A stretch of 24,246 nt of DNA from JAPLFM01 sp964650885 (lineage in GTDB: Bacteria; Bacteroidota; Ignavibacteria; Kapaibacteriales; UBA2268), in contig CAZYXG010000042.1 in NCBI GenBank assembly GCA_964650885.1, positions 1 through 24,246 on the forward strand, in the 5' to 3' direction. The notes beneath the pieces are model-generated. The model was given only the letters and a program-made list of their open reading frames with translations, was not told where the DNA came from and ran no database searches. A program made the position numbers and the translations under genes. Positions 1 to 8,208 of this stretch are shown in pieces. How positions within the stretch are numbered: the first letter of the stretch is position 1; each line of letters begins with the position of its first letter.

Positions 1-43
1 GCGAGACTCTGGCGGTATTTATCATTTCGAGAAGATGAAATAA
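1..43 (+). CDS. 3' end of a plus-strand gene (partial, hypothetical)
   Basis: An open frame enters from the left edge and ends at TAA 41-43, giving a tail that reads RDSGGIYHFEKMK. It is followed eight bases later by a strong hairpin terminator that works in both directions, which is what one expects if a plus-strand gene converges here on the protease gene. Thirteen codons are too few to name a family. Frame 1 is also open through this stretch, so the call rests mainly on the position of the stop before the terminator. Confidence 0.35.
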   Translation, partial: RDSGGIYHFEKMK

Positions 44-50
44 ATGAAAA

Positions 51-83
51 AAAAGTCCGATACTTTTTGGGTATCGGACTTTT
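51..83. terminator. bidirectional intrinsic terminator
   Basis: The arms AAAAGTCCGATAC (51-63) and GTATCGGACTTTT (71-83) are perfect reverse complements of 13 bases with a 7-base loop. On the minus strand the stem runs into a T tract, so it should end the htrA transcript, whose stop codon is at 107. On the plus strand it also ends in T's, so it can serve the gene entering from the left. Confidence 0.9.
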
Positions 84-106
84 AAATTTGTTTGGTTTAG
101 GTTGGT

Positions 107-1690
107 TTAGCCATTTTTCTTTGTGATTTCAATTGCTATCATTCTGGTAACGTCTTTATATTTTACTTGCAAAAGCACTGCATCGCCTACATTTTTTGAG
201 TTGATTATATCTTTCAAATCGTTAGTTGTGCGTACTTCTTTTCTGTCGGCTTTTAATATAATGCCGCCAACAGAAAGACCTCTTTGTGCCACAGGACCAT
301 AGCGTTTTACCTCGGAAATATATAAACCATTTGAAACTTCAAATTCATTTTTAGTGCGTTTGTCTAATGGTTTCACAGAGAAGCCCAAATCTTCAAATTT
401 CAATGGCTCATCTTTAAAATCTTCTTCAGCTCCGGTAATTCCTTTGCCTTTACTGTCTGCCATATCGTCGTTCTTATCGGATTTAAGAGTAACAGATTTA
501 TTGATTTTTTTGCCGTCTCTCCAAATTGTTAGGTTCACTTTGTCGCCAGCTCTATTCATTGCAATTCTGCTTTGAAGCTCTTCGCTAGTTTTAACTTTTT
601 TGCCATCAAGTTCCAATATTACATCACCATTTTCAAGTCCAGCTTCTTTACCAGCACTTTCTGGGCGTACTTTTTGTATGATTACACCAGCAACATCATT
701 TAGCCCAAATCCTTTTGCTTCAATCACATCACGTATGCTAGAAATTTCGACTCCAATAAATCCACGGTTAATTTTTCCTTTATCAATAAGGTCTGCCACT
801 ACAGATTTCACTAAGTCAACAGGGATGGCAAAACCATAGCCCATAAATGTACCTGTTTCAGTTGCAATAGCTGTATTGATACCAATTAAACTACCGTTCA
901 AATCGAATAGCCCACCACCGCTATTTCCTGGATTGATTGCTGCATCTGTTTGAATGAAATATTCTACTGAGAATTGACCTCTTCGTGCCGCTCCCATTCC
1001 CAATCTGCCGCGTCCAATTGCACTTACGATGCCAGAAGTTACAGTGGAATTCAAACCAAGGGGATTGCCAACTGCAATAGTGAATTCGCCAACTCGCACA
1101 GAATTAATATCAGCAAAATGAGCTGGTTTCAAATCAACTGCTTCAATTTTAATTACAGCCAAATCAGTAGCTGGGTCAGTACCAATAAGTCTTGCTTTAT
1201 ATTCTTTCTTGTCTGCTAGGATAACTTTAATTCCATCATCGAAAGCATTTTCGACTACGTGGTTATTTGTAACAATATATCCATCAGATGAAATAATTAC
1301 ACCCGATCCTGCTCCCATAGTGCGTGGTTTTTCTGTTTCATCGCTATCTTCTTCTTTTTTGGGTGCTCTGCCACCAAAGTTAGGCCCGAAGAATTTGAAA
1401 AATTCATCTAACTCCTGAGAATTGCCTCCACTTTGCATTCCTTTTGCTTCAGCTTCTACATTGATAGAAACAACTGATTGCACTACTGCTTCGCTAGCGT
1501 TGACAAAAGAGTCATTGATTATCTTCATTTGTTGGTTCATAACCACAGGGGGTTTTTCGGCACCAATTTTCGCTTTGCCCGAAGCAAAGATTTCAGCAAT
1601 TAAGTTTGAATCGAAACTGGTTACTAAAAAAACTCCTGCCAATAAGCCAATGAAAAGTAAACCAGTGTTTTTAAGTGTTTGTGTGTTCAT
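107..1690 (-). CDS. degP: HtrA/DegP-family periplasmic serine protease with two PDZ domains
   Basis: Envelope protein quality-control protease, 527 residues from the chosen start. An N-terminal hydrophobic segment (about residues 8-26) acts as a signal or anchor. The trypsin-like domain shows the full triad: His144 in TNNHVVENA, Asp176 in DPATDLAVIK, and Ser257 in NPGNSGGGLF. Two PDZ domains follow, the first beginning at about residue 305 (GFIGVEI) and the second at about 430, separated by a charged linker. The open frame extends 33 codons further upstream, but ATG 1690 is preferred: AGGAG lies ten bases before it on the minus strand and the hydrophobic segment begins just after it. The gene is monocistronic and ends in a strong hairpin. 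Family assignment is firm; whether it is DegP, DegQ or DegS in role cannot be told from sequence. Confidence 0.95.
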   Translation of the reverse strand: MNTQTLKNTGLLFIGLLAGVFLVTSFDSNLIAEIFASGKAKIGAEKPPVVMNQQMKIINDSFVNASEAVVQSVVSINVEAEAKGMQSGGNSQELDEFFKFFGPNFGGRAPKKEEDSDETEKPRTMGAGSGVIISSDGYIVTNNHVVENAFDDGIKVILADKKEYKARLIGTDPATDLAVIKIEAVDLKPAHFADINSVRVGEFTIAVGNPLGLNSTVTSGIVSAIGRGRLGMGAARRGQFSVEYFIQTDAAINPGNSGGGLFDLNGSLIGINTAIATETGTFMGYGFAIPVDLVKSVVADLIDKGKINRGFIGVEISSIRDVIEAKGFGLNDVAGVIIQKVRPESAGKEAGLENGDVILELDGKKVKTSEELQSRIAMNRAGDKVNLTIWRDGKKINKSVTLKSDKNDDMADSKGKGITGAEEDFKDEPLKFEDLGFSVKPLDKRTKNEFEVSNGLYISEVKRYGPVAQRGLSVGGIILKADRKEVRTTNDLKDIINSKNVGDAVLLQVKYKDVTRMIAIEITKKNG

Positions 1691-1700
1691 AAAATTAAGT

Positions 1701-1705
1701 CTCCT
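1701..1705 (-). promoter_or_regulatory. ribosome binding site for htrA
   Basis: Minus-strand AGGAG lies ten bases before ATG 1688-1690. It decides the start against the longer open frame reaching 1789, which has no comparable site. Confidence 0.6.
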
Positions 1706-1984
1706 AAAAGTTTTAAGCAAATTAAAATGAGTAATGAACTTTAAATATGTACCTCGTTTGAGTGAATTATTAACGAAAAAGATATTCAAATCTTGTTTGG
1801 GACTCGAATCTTTAAATTCTTAGCACCCATTAATACAAAGAATTTTAAAAAAAGTTTCAAAAATTTTATTTTTTCTAAAAACGTATTTGTAAAAGTCTTA
1901 AGTTTGAGAAATTGAAATATACATTTGGTTCAAAATCTCTTTACTTCATATTCGATTAAATTTTATTAAAAAAGTGTGAAATCT
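1706..1984. other. divergent intergenic region between htrA and the 1997 gene
   Basis: This AT-rich gap holds the leaders of two divergent genes. On the plus strand a TAnnTTTG-like box (TACATTTG, 1920-1927) lies 69 bases before ATG 1997, but no TTTG sits at the usual 19-21 base spacing, so the promoter is weak. No Bacteroidota-type promoter was seen for htrA on the minus strand. No repeat, RNA gene or extra ORF was found. Confidence 0.4.
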
Positions 1985-1990
1985 AAGGAA
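1985..1990 (+). promoter_or_regulatory. ribosome binding site for the 1997 gene
   Basis: AAGGAA lies six bases before ATG 1997 and inside the longer GTG frame beginning at 1976, so it favours the ATG start. Confidence 0.5.
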
Positions 1991-1996
1991 CTGAAT

Positions 1997-2521
1997 ATGT
2001 TGTGGGTAAAAACAAAATCAAAAGCTAAACAGCTATGCTATGCCTTGAAAAATGGCGAGCACTCGCTAATAGAAATGCAAATCAACCAAAGCAAAGGCGA
2101 AGTTGAAATCCAAATTCCTCTACTAAAGAGTGAATTTAGCTTTAAAAAGCAAAACGCTTGGAACACAAATTTAGATATTTTTAAAGATGGCAATCTGATT
2201 GGAAATACTAAAAGCGAAAAATTGTATAGCAATAAGTTTGTTCTAACGCTAAATGGCTATGAATACAATTATTTCTATAGAAATAATCCTTTGGCGGAGC
2301 TGTTAATTTATGATGCTAAGAGAGAGGAAGATTTGCTTTCTTGCGGTTTGTTTGTAAAGCCAGGTGGCGTAGTAGAAACTGAATTTAGGATGTACGATGC
2401 TGGGAATAAATGCAAAGATATAATGCTTATTCAAGCAATTGTATGGTATTTGTTTTATCCAGTAGCTCTTGAAAACACAAGTTCTGATAGTATTCTATTG
2501 TTAATGTTGGGCGGAATGTAG
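1997..2521 (+). CDS. conserved hypothetical protein, possible tubby/LURP-like beta fold
   Basis: A 174-residue protein with no signal peptide. The body is a series of short amphipathic strands, with polar turns such as FKDGNLIGNTKSEK and YFYRNNPLAELLIYD. It ends with a hydrophobic stretch (VWYLFYPVAL) and a Ser-rich tail. The rhythm of strands with N-G or D-G turns recalls tubby C-terminal/scramblase-like barrels, but that is only a guess and no diagnostic motif is seen. A GTG at 1976 would add seven residues; ATG 1997 is preferred because AAGGAA (1985-1990) lies six bases before it. The stop abuts the stop of the convergent dehydrogenase gene with no space between them. Confidence 0.75.
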   Translation: MLWVKTKSKAKQLCYALKNGEHSLIEMQINQSKGEVEIQIPLLKSEFSFKKQNAWNTNLDIFKDGNLIGNTKSEKLYSNKFVLTLNGYEYNYFYRNNPLAELLIYDAKREEDLLSCGLFVKPGGVVETEFRMYDAGNKCKDIMLIQAIVWYLFYPVALENTSSDSILLLMLGGM

Positions 2522-3535
2522 TTATAGAACTACTTCCGCACCATTTTGCTTTAAAGATTCATTTGCCGCTTCAAGGATTCGGACAACGTCTCTTCCCGAA
2601 GCACCATCTGTAATGGTGGGTTTGCCATTAATTATTGCCAAATGGAATAATTCTACTTCTTCTTTCAATGCTTCTTTTGTGCTAAGAGCAGGGCTATGCA
2701 TATCGCCACTTCGATATTGCACGAGCATATTATAGATGTCTTCTTTATTTTTCAATTCTACAGATTTGTCGTAGATTTTGATTTTCTCGCTTTGTAGCAT
2801 ATCATCGAAAACAAGCATTCTTTTTGTGCCTGCAATAATGATTGTTCTAATCTTTACTGGCGATAGCCAATTGACGTTTATATGGGCTATAGTGCCGTCA
2901 GTGAAGTTTATTGTTAGAAAAGCAATATCTTCTAGCTGTAACTCGCCAAACTTGTATAAACTCTTCCCTGTGGCATTCACAGAGTATGGCTTTTTATTGG
3001 TGATGTAATTCAAAATAGATATATCGTGTGGAGCTAAATCCCATAGTACATTCACGTCGTGCTGAAATAAACCTAAGTTCACACGCATCGAATCGAAATA
3101 AATAACTTCGCCAAGCTCTCCAGACTCAATAATTTCTTTGATTTTTTGAATAGCTGGCGTATAAATAAATGTATGGTCTACATTTATAATTAGATTTCTA
3201 TCTTTGGCCAATAAAAGCAATTCATCTGCTTGGGCAGTGTTCAAAGTAAGAGGTTTTTCAAGCCATACATGTTTATTGGCAAGCAATGCCCCTTTGGCTA
3301 AATCAAAATGTGAGGCTACTGGAGTTGCAATAGCAATTGCTTGAATATCTGGATTAGCAAAAAGCTCATCAACATTTGTGGTAGTGTGCAGATTCGAAAA
3401 TTGTTTTTTAATTTTATCTAATTGATTTTGGTCTTTATCTGCTATTTGCAATAAGTTCCAATGTTCCGATTGATAAAAATTTCTAACTAAATGATTGCCC
3501 CAATAGCCACAACCAATGATTCCTATATTCAACAT
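2522..3535 (-). CDS. Gfo/Idh/MocA-family NAD(P)-dependent sugar dehydrogenase (WlbA-like)
   Basis: A 337-residue oxidoreductase. The Rossmann fold starts at the N-terminus with GIIGCGYWG (residues 5-13). The family's Glu-Lys-Pro is at 93-95 (WLEKPLT), and the substrate-side DLAPHD, with His170, follows. The central stretch VDHTFIYTPAIQKI and the LWDLAPHDISIL block resemble enzymes that oxidise the 3-hydroxyl of UDP-N-acetylglucosamine or its uronic acid in surface-polysaccharide pathways. Substrate is inferred, since no other nucleotide-sugar gene is in the window. It begins seven bases after the stop of the TPR gene and is probably co-transcribed with it. Confidence 0.9.
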   Translation of the reverse strand: MLNIGIIGCGYWGNHLVRNFYQSEHWNLLQIADKDQNQLDKIKKQFSNLHTTTNVDELFANPDIQAIAIATPVASHFDLAKGALLANKHVWLEKPLTLNTAQADELLLLAKDRNLIINVDHTFIYTPAIQKIKEIIESGELGEVIYFDSMRVNLGLFQHDVNVLWDLAPHDISILNYITNKKPYSVNATGKSLYKFGELQLEDIAFLTINFTDGTIAHINVNWLSPVKIRTIIIAGTKRMLVFDDMLQSEKIKIYDKSVELKNKEDIYNMLVQYRSGDMHSPALSTKEALKEEVELFHLAIINGKPTITDGASGRDVVRILEAANESLKQNGAEVVL

Positions 3536-3542
3536 TGGTTGC

Positions 3543-4430
3543 TTAAACTCCTACAGTTTTTTTAGCTAAATCCAAATTTGTTTTGAAATTAGTTTCTTTC
3601 GGATTTAGATATACAGCTCTTTCAAGAAATGTTATAGCATCTTTAGCTTTGTTTTGTTTAAGCAAAGCCACACCCAAACTATTATAAGCAGGCCCAAAGT
3701 TTGGAGCTAATGCAATAGCTTTGCGAAGAATTTCTTCAGCTTGTGGGCTTTGTCCTTTGTTTATCATATCGTTTGCATACATAAAGTAAAGATTAGCTAA
3801 ATTTTCTTTCCCTGCATTGTGATTGGCGTCAATAGCTAAAGAATTTTCATAATTTGCTCGAGCCGAATCCATTACGTTTAAGTTTTGGAATGAAACTCCA
3901 AGCATATAATAGAAATTAGGATCGTTTGGGTTATATGGCAACGCTTTTTTAATTGTACGTATTCCATCTTCAAACTTTTTTTCTTGGATTTGTTTTGAAG
4001 CAATTCCCAGAGCTACTTGCGAAACAAGAGTCATAGCTTGTCCATCAACTTGATTTACCAAAGCTCCTTTTCCCATTTCAATTGCATTTTTACAATAGAA
4101 AATTGTAGAATCCAAATCTCCAATTGCAGAGAAATAGAATCCCATAAAATAATGAATACGGGCGTGTTTAGGGTATTTCTGAACTAAAGCTCTAAGTTCA
4201 TTGCCGCCTTCGTCCATTTTTGCTTTGCGAATGGCAGGGTCTTTTTCCCTTGCTCCAATATCTACTTTTTTAACTGCCGCAAACCAAGGGTCTTCCACAG
4301 TAGTTTCTATATCGGCCCAAACAGTCATATATAGAATTGCAAAAATACCAAAGGGAAGGAAAGTGAGCCATTTGCCAATACTTCCAGATTTTTCTTGAAT
4401 ATTTTCTTGAATTTGTTTCTCTTCTTGCAT
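3543..4430 (-). CDS. membrane-anchored TPR-repeat protein
   Basis: A 295-residue protein with a short cytoplasmic N-terminus, one membrane segment (about residues 21-39, LTFLPFGIFAILYMTVW), and a long helical region of tetratricopeptide repeats. Repeat signatures include ARIHYFMGFYFSAIGDLDST, PNFYYMLGVSFQNLNVMDSA and PAYNSLGVALLKQNKAKDAI. TPR arrays usually mediate protein contacts. The repeats probably lie on the outer face of the inner membrane. It is first in a two-gene unit with the dehydrogenase. On the plus-strand text CAAATTTA (4463-4470) is a TAAATTTG box on the minus strand, 33 bases upstream of the ATG, but without a clear -33 element. Confidence 0.9.
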   Translation of the reverse strand: MQEEKQIQENIQEKSGSIGKWLTFLPFGIFAILYMTVWADIETTVEDPWFAAVKKVDIGAREKDPAIRKAKMDEGGNELRALVQKYPKHARIHYFMGFYFSAIGDLDSTIFYCKNAIEMGKGALVNQVDGQAMTLVSQVALGIASKQIQEKKFEDGIRTIKKALPYNPNDPNFYYMLGVSFQNLNVMDSARANYENSLAIDANHNAGKENLANLYFMYANDMINKGQSPQAEEILRKAIALAPNFGPAYNSLGVALLKQNKAKDAITFLERAVYLNPKETNFKTNLDLAKKTVGV

Positions 4431-4497
4431 TTTGATTTCTTAATTTATATTTTTAACTTTTACAAATTTATTAAACTTCTTTTAAATATTGAAACTT

Positions 4498-5130
4498 ATG
4501 AATAGATTTTGGATAACTTTTCTTGCATTTTGTGTTTTGTTTGCTGCTCAAATAGATTTGCAAGCTGGAACTAAAGCTAGCAAACAGCTTGTAATTACAG
4601 ACTGCCACTATACTTTGGATTCCGCTTTGCGAGGCACAAAAGCACCAAAGGAAATATTAGATTCGATTACACTTTTAGATGTGGTTTATTTCGGTTTTGA
4701 TAGCAAATTGCACAGAGGACAAATTTTAGTCAATAAAGAAGTGGCAGAAGATGTGAAATTCCTATTTGAATTAATGAGAAAAGAGCGATTCCCAATTAAA
4801 TCAACTATTCCAATTGTAGCATTCGATTGGGACGATGATAAATCTATGGAGGCAAACAACACAAGCTCATTTAATTATCGCAAGGTAGCTGGTAAAAATA
4901 CTCCTTCTAATCATTCGTGGGGCAGAGCAATTGATATTAATCCATTCACGAACCCTGCAGTTTATAAGAGTGGAAAAATTTCTCCCAAAGGTGCAAAGTA
5001 TATCAAGTCTGCAAAAGGTGCTATAAATGGCAAATCTAAAATTCTTCTGGAAATGAAAAAGCGTGGATGGGAATGGGGTGGAGTTTGGACATCACTAAAA
5101 GATTACCAACATATACAAAAACTGAGATAA
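4498..5130 (+). CDS. secreted M15-family peptidoglycan peptidase
   Basis: A 210-residue protein with a hydrophobic N-terminal signal (about residues 4-22). The zinc site of the M15 family is clear: His139 and Asp146 in SNHSWGRAIDIN, then His205 in DYQHIQ, preceded by the WEWGGVW block. The conserved N-terminal stretch, HRGQILVNKEVAEDVKFLF, fits the M15_4/VanY-type group of D,D-carboxypeptidases or L-Ala-D-Glu endopeptidases. It is therefore expected to trim peptide stems in the cell wall. An in-frame TTG at 4489 would add three residues; ATG 4498 gives a normal signal peptide. It is divergent from the TPR gene and ends exactly against the stop of ccmB. Substrate bond is not decided by sequence. 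Confidence 0.9.
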   Translation: MNRFWITFLAFCVLFAAQIDLQAGTKASKQLVITDCHYTLDSALRGTKAPKEILDSITLLDVVYFGFDSKLHRGQILVNKEVAEDVKFLFELMRKERFPIKSTIPIVAFDWDDDKSMEANNTSSFNYRKVAGKNTPSNHSWGRAIDINPFTNPAVYKSGKISPKGAKYIKSAKGAINGKSKILLEMKKRGWEWGGVWTSLKDYQHIQKLR

Positions 5131-5796
5131 TTAATCGTTCCAAACTTGGTCGAAAAGAAAATAACTAATTGTAGTCAGAAGTCCTATATAGGAAATCATT
5201 AACATAAGGTTCTCCTGAAAATCTTTGAACTCCCATCCTTCTAATCCCATTTTAGTGGATTCAATGCCGAGCAAAAGATTTGGCAGTAGTATGGGAAAAG
5301 AAAGTACTACTAAAAGTGTATTTTTAGCATTTGTTTTTGCAATAATTGCAGAAATAATTGTGCTTGCCGAAGCAAAAGCCAAACTGCCTAATAGAGCTGT
5401 TATCCAAAATATTGCTGGATTGCGTATTACAATTTTGTCGTTGAACAGGGTTAGCAATAAAATTGATAAAAGTGTAATCCCTAAGGATATTAAAATGTTG
5501 TAAAATAGTTTTCCGAAATAAACTGAAGTGGAATCTGAAATAGATTTCAAAAAAAGTACTGTACCACGCTCTTCTTCCGAAACGAAAGATTTGGCAAGAC
5601 TTGTCAAAGCACCAAAGAAAACTATTATCCAAATAAATGCTGCACCAATTGAATCACTAAATTTCTCGTTGCCAACTGAGAACACAATAATAGAAACAGA
5701 AGTTAAAGCAAAAAGAGCAATTGTAGAAATGGAATATCTATTCCTAATTTCAGATTTTAATTCCTTTTGGAATACCGCTATGATTCTGTTAGCCAA
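5131..5796 (-). CDS. ccmB: CcmB-like haem exporter permease subunit
   Basis: A 221-residue integral membrane protein with six predicted membrane segments. It opens with the CcmB-type cytoplasmic stretch FQKELKSEIRNRYSIST, has the SEEERGTVLFLKS loop (about residues 74-86), and ends FDQVWND, all typical of the family. CcmB is the membrane subunit of the CcmAB ABC transporter used in cytochrome c maturation, normally with ccmA and ccmC, neither of which is in the window. No ATG is available near the start. TTG 5794-5796 is the first usable codon, and the codon just before it, in the same frame, is the TAA stop of the upstream gene, so translation probably depends on re-initiation. Confidence 0.88.
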   Translation of the reverse strand: MANRIIAVFQKELKSEIRNRYSISTIALFALTSVSIIVFSVGNEKFSDSIGAAFIWIIVFFGALTSLAKSFVSEEERGTVLFLKSISDSTSVYFGKLFYNILISLGITLLSILLLTLFNDKIVIRNPAIFWITALLGSLAFASASTIISAIIAKTNAKNTLLVVLSFPILLPNLLLGIESTKMGLEGWEFKDFQENLMLMISYIGLLTTISYFLFDQVWND

Positions 5797-8208
5797 TTAA
5801 TTACTCGATATTGTGAAACGAGCACCAAGCAAAATTGATAAGTTAGAAATATTCCAATTGCCATCGTTGATTATGCTAGAGAATTTATATCTTTGATTGA
5901 TTTCAATAAATGGAGCTAAATTATTTGTAATTGGATAGGTGAAACCTAAGCCCAAACTGCCACCAAAAGTCAAAGTACGAAGTGCATCTAAATTGCTGCT
6001 TGCATCAATTTCTCTTTCACCATTGGAGTACAAATAATCCACTGGATATAGTATATTTCGCTTATAATCAACAGATTTAGAAGTTAGTAAATTCGCTTCA
6101 AGTCCAGCAGAAACATAGAAATTTTTACTAAGGTAATATTCGCACATTGCACCAATATTCAAGGAAAGTCCCGATATGCTTAGCTTTCTACCTTCGTGGA
6201 ATGTAGTAAGTTCACCCATTGGATTTCGATATTGCTGAATTTCTTTATCGGGCGACTCTAAAATACCACTCATAGTTTCTAAACTCATTCTGGCAGAAAT
6301 TACAGTTTTAGCGCTAAATCTTTTCGCTACTAAAATTCCAATCCAACCAGAAGAGGCAAAGGCATCTCCAAATTGTCCCCAGCGTTGTTTGTCCTGAGTT
6401 TGCTCTTGAGCAGTTGTTCCTAAAGATTTTAAACCATTAGCTGTTGTGAAATTTGCTGAATGACTTGTATAACTTCTCATTAAGTATGCACCGTAGTAGA
6501 ACTCTGGGTCGTTCACACAATTTACTTTTTCGCCTTCATTCAAGCTTATTACAAATTTGCCTGCAAATGAGTCATAGTTATAACAAAGTGTATAAATACA
6601 GCTATTTCCAGCTTCGTCAGTCATTTTAATTACAGCTTTAGCAGGAATATTTTCTTTGCTAAGTTTCAATCCCACAAAAAGTTGAGGTAAGCCAACATCA
6701 TAGCTTGGCACATTGAATAAGAATCCACTATTATCAAGCACAGTAAAAGCTTTAATACCAGAATCGAATGGTCTGTCTTCACGAATAGTAATTGTATTTA
6801 AGTTGTTTTTACTAGTCAATTGCACATAAGGTGCAAGAGTATCTTTTGCATCTACATAATCTATAAATGACTGTCCTCCAATAGTACCATAGGCATCATA
6901 CTGATCTTTATCGTATCCAAATCCATAAATAGACATACCAAATGGTTCTGCACAGCTTAATTCTCTTGTTCCATAATCTACTTTTATATAAGAAATAGAG
7001 TATCGGCTTTCACCCAATTTTTTAAATCGGCTCGAATCAATAGCTCTACCATCTATTTTCAATGTTTGAATAGCACTACTTGGAACAACTAAGTTTACAT
7101 AGTGATCCCAAAATCCTTTCACAGGAGTTGTGAATCTATATTTTGTTAAGAATTGCTGAGTTGGGCTAATAAGCATCATCATTGGGTCGCCAATTTTATC
7201 GCCATTGGAAAAACCTTGAGAAAACTGTGCTACTAACACTGGATTGGAAGCACTAACTTGTAAATTGTCTGTTGCTTCTTGCTCATAGTATTCCCCAGCA
7301 GAAAGCACTTTCACTAATTTTGCATTAATGAAAACTTTCGTGTCGTCTTTATTGGCAAGCACTCTCATTGAGTAGCGTTTTCGTTTAAAAAGAGAGCCGA
7401 CATAATATTGCTTTCCCCAAGAGCTTAATGGAGGCATTTGCTCCACTAAGTGGTTGCAGGCAATCACATCTTTATTTGGAACATAAGCACATTGGTGTCC
7501 GCTGAAAACAGATATTTTTTTATTAGATGCAATTAAAGAGCCAGTCAAATCCCAACGGCGATTAGAAAAAGGTAATGCTTTTGCAGAAACTTGATAAACA
7601 TCGCCTTTATTAAGTATTACTGTGAATGGTAAGTTAGGCTCGTGTCCAGAAAATGTTTCTACTGTGGGAGTGATTGAAACTTTAGTGCTATCTTCTGTGG
7701 CAACTATTGCAAATTCTGGAAATAAATCAGCACCATCATAGCACATTACTCTATATTGAGTCCCAACTACATTGACTGGTAAAGCCATAAAAGTATCGGT
7801 TGTTTGCCTACGTCTATTCAAACCATAAACTATAACAGGTACATCTGCAACAATATGCACAGCTGCATTTTCTTCTATTACTTCCGATGATTTGATTTGT
7901 GCTCTTGGGTCTATTTTTATATCTACTACGGTGCCAGCTCTAACGAATACAGTTTCTTTAAAACCAATAGACTGAATTTCAACTGTTACGTTTGCGTCTT
8001 TATCCGAAGTAATAAATAACTGAAGAGTTAGAATAGTTTGCTCTGTGGCTTGCACAGGGTCGTTGTGGTTTCGCATAAAGCAAAGCCAAAACTCTTTACC
8101 ATCTGGGTTTTTCTTATCGGCTTTTAATATTTCGTCAGGAATTTGCGAAAATGAATTGCTTGACAATACAGCGAGTATTATGAATATATAGTATTTTAAT
8201 TTATTCAT
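5797..8208 (-). CDS. secreted IgGFc-binding-domain protein fused to an outer-membrane barrel-like domain
   Basis: An 803-residue protein with a signal peptide (cleavage after about residue 21). Residues about 35-440 look like the IgGFc-binding N-terminal domain: GKEFWLCFMRN, LQLFITSDKDANVTV, VPVIVYGLNRRR, SVFSGHQCAYVP and PVLVAQFSQGF are the kind of blocks found there. A beta-sandwich-like region follows. From about residue 600 to the end, alternating strands such as LSINGLSLNIGAMCEYYL-type segments and GGSLGLGFTYPI resemble an outer-membrane barrel. Surface adhesion is plausible but inferred. Its ATG overlaps the upstream TAA as TAATG, indicating translational coupling to the T9SS-tail protein. 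Confidence 0.8.
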   Translation of the reverse strand: MNKLKYYIFIILAVLSSNSFSQIPDEILKADKKNPDGKEFWLCFMRNHNDPVQATEQTILTLQLFITSDKDANVTVEIQSIGFKETVFVRAGTVVDIKIDPRAQIKSSEVIEENAAVHIVADVPVIVYGLNRRRQTTDTFMALPVNVVGTQYRVMCYDGADLFPEFAIVATEDSTKVSITPTVETFSGHEPNLPFTVILNKGDVYQVSAKALPFSNRRWDLTGSLIASNKKISVFSGHQCAYVPNKDVIACNHLVEQMPPLSSWGKQYYVGSLFKRKRYSMRVLANKDDTKVFINAKLVKVLSAGEYYEQEATDNLQVSASNPVLVAQFSQGFSNGDKIGDPMMMLISPTQQFLTKYRFTTPVKGFWDHYVNLVVPSSAIQTLKIDGRAIDSSRFKKLGESRYSISYIKVDYGTRELSCAEPFGMSIYGFGYDKDQYDAYGTIGGQSFIDYVDAKDTLAPYVQLTSKNNLNTITIREDRPFDSGIKAFTVLDNSGFLFNVPSYDVGLPQLFVGLKLSKENIPAKAVIKMTDEAGNSCIYTLCYNYDSFAGKFVISLNEGEKVNCVNDPEFYYGAYLMRSYTSHSANFTTANGLKSLGTTAQEQTQDKQRWGQFGDAFASSGWIGILVAKRFSAKTVISARMSLETMSGILESPDKEIQQYRNPMGELTTFHEGRKLSISGLSLNIGAMCEYYLSKNFYVSAGLEANLLTSKSVDYKRNILYPVDYLYSNGEREIDASSNLDALRTLTFGGSLGLGFTYPITNNLAPFIEINQRYKFSSIINDGNWNISNLSILLGARFTISSN

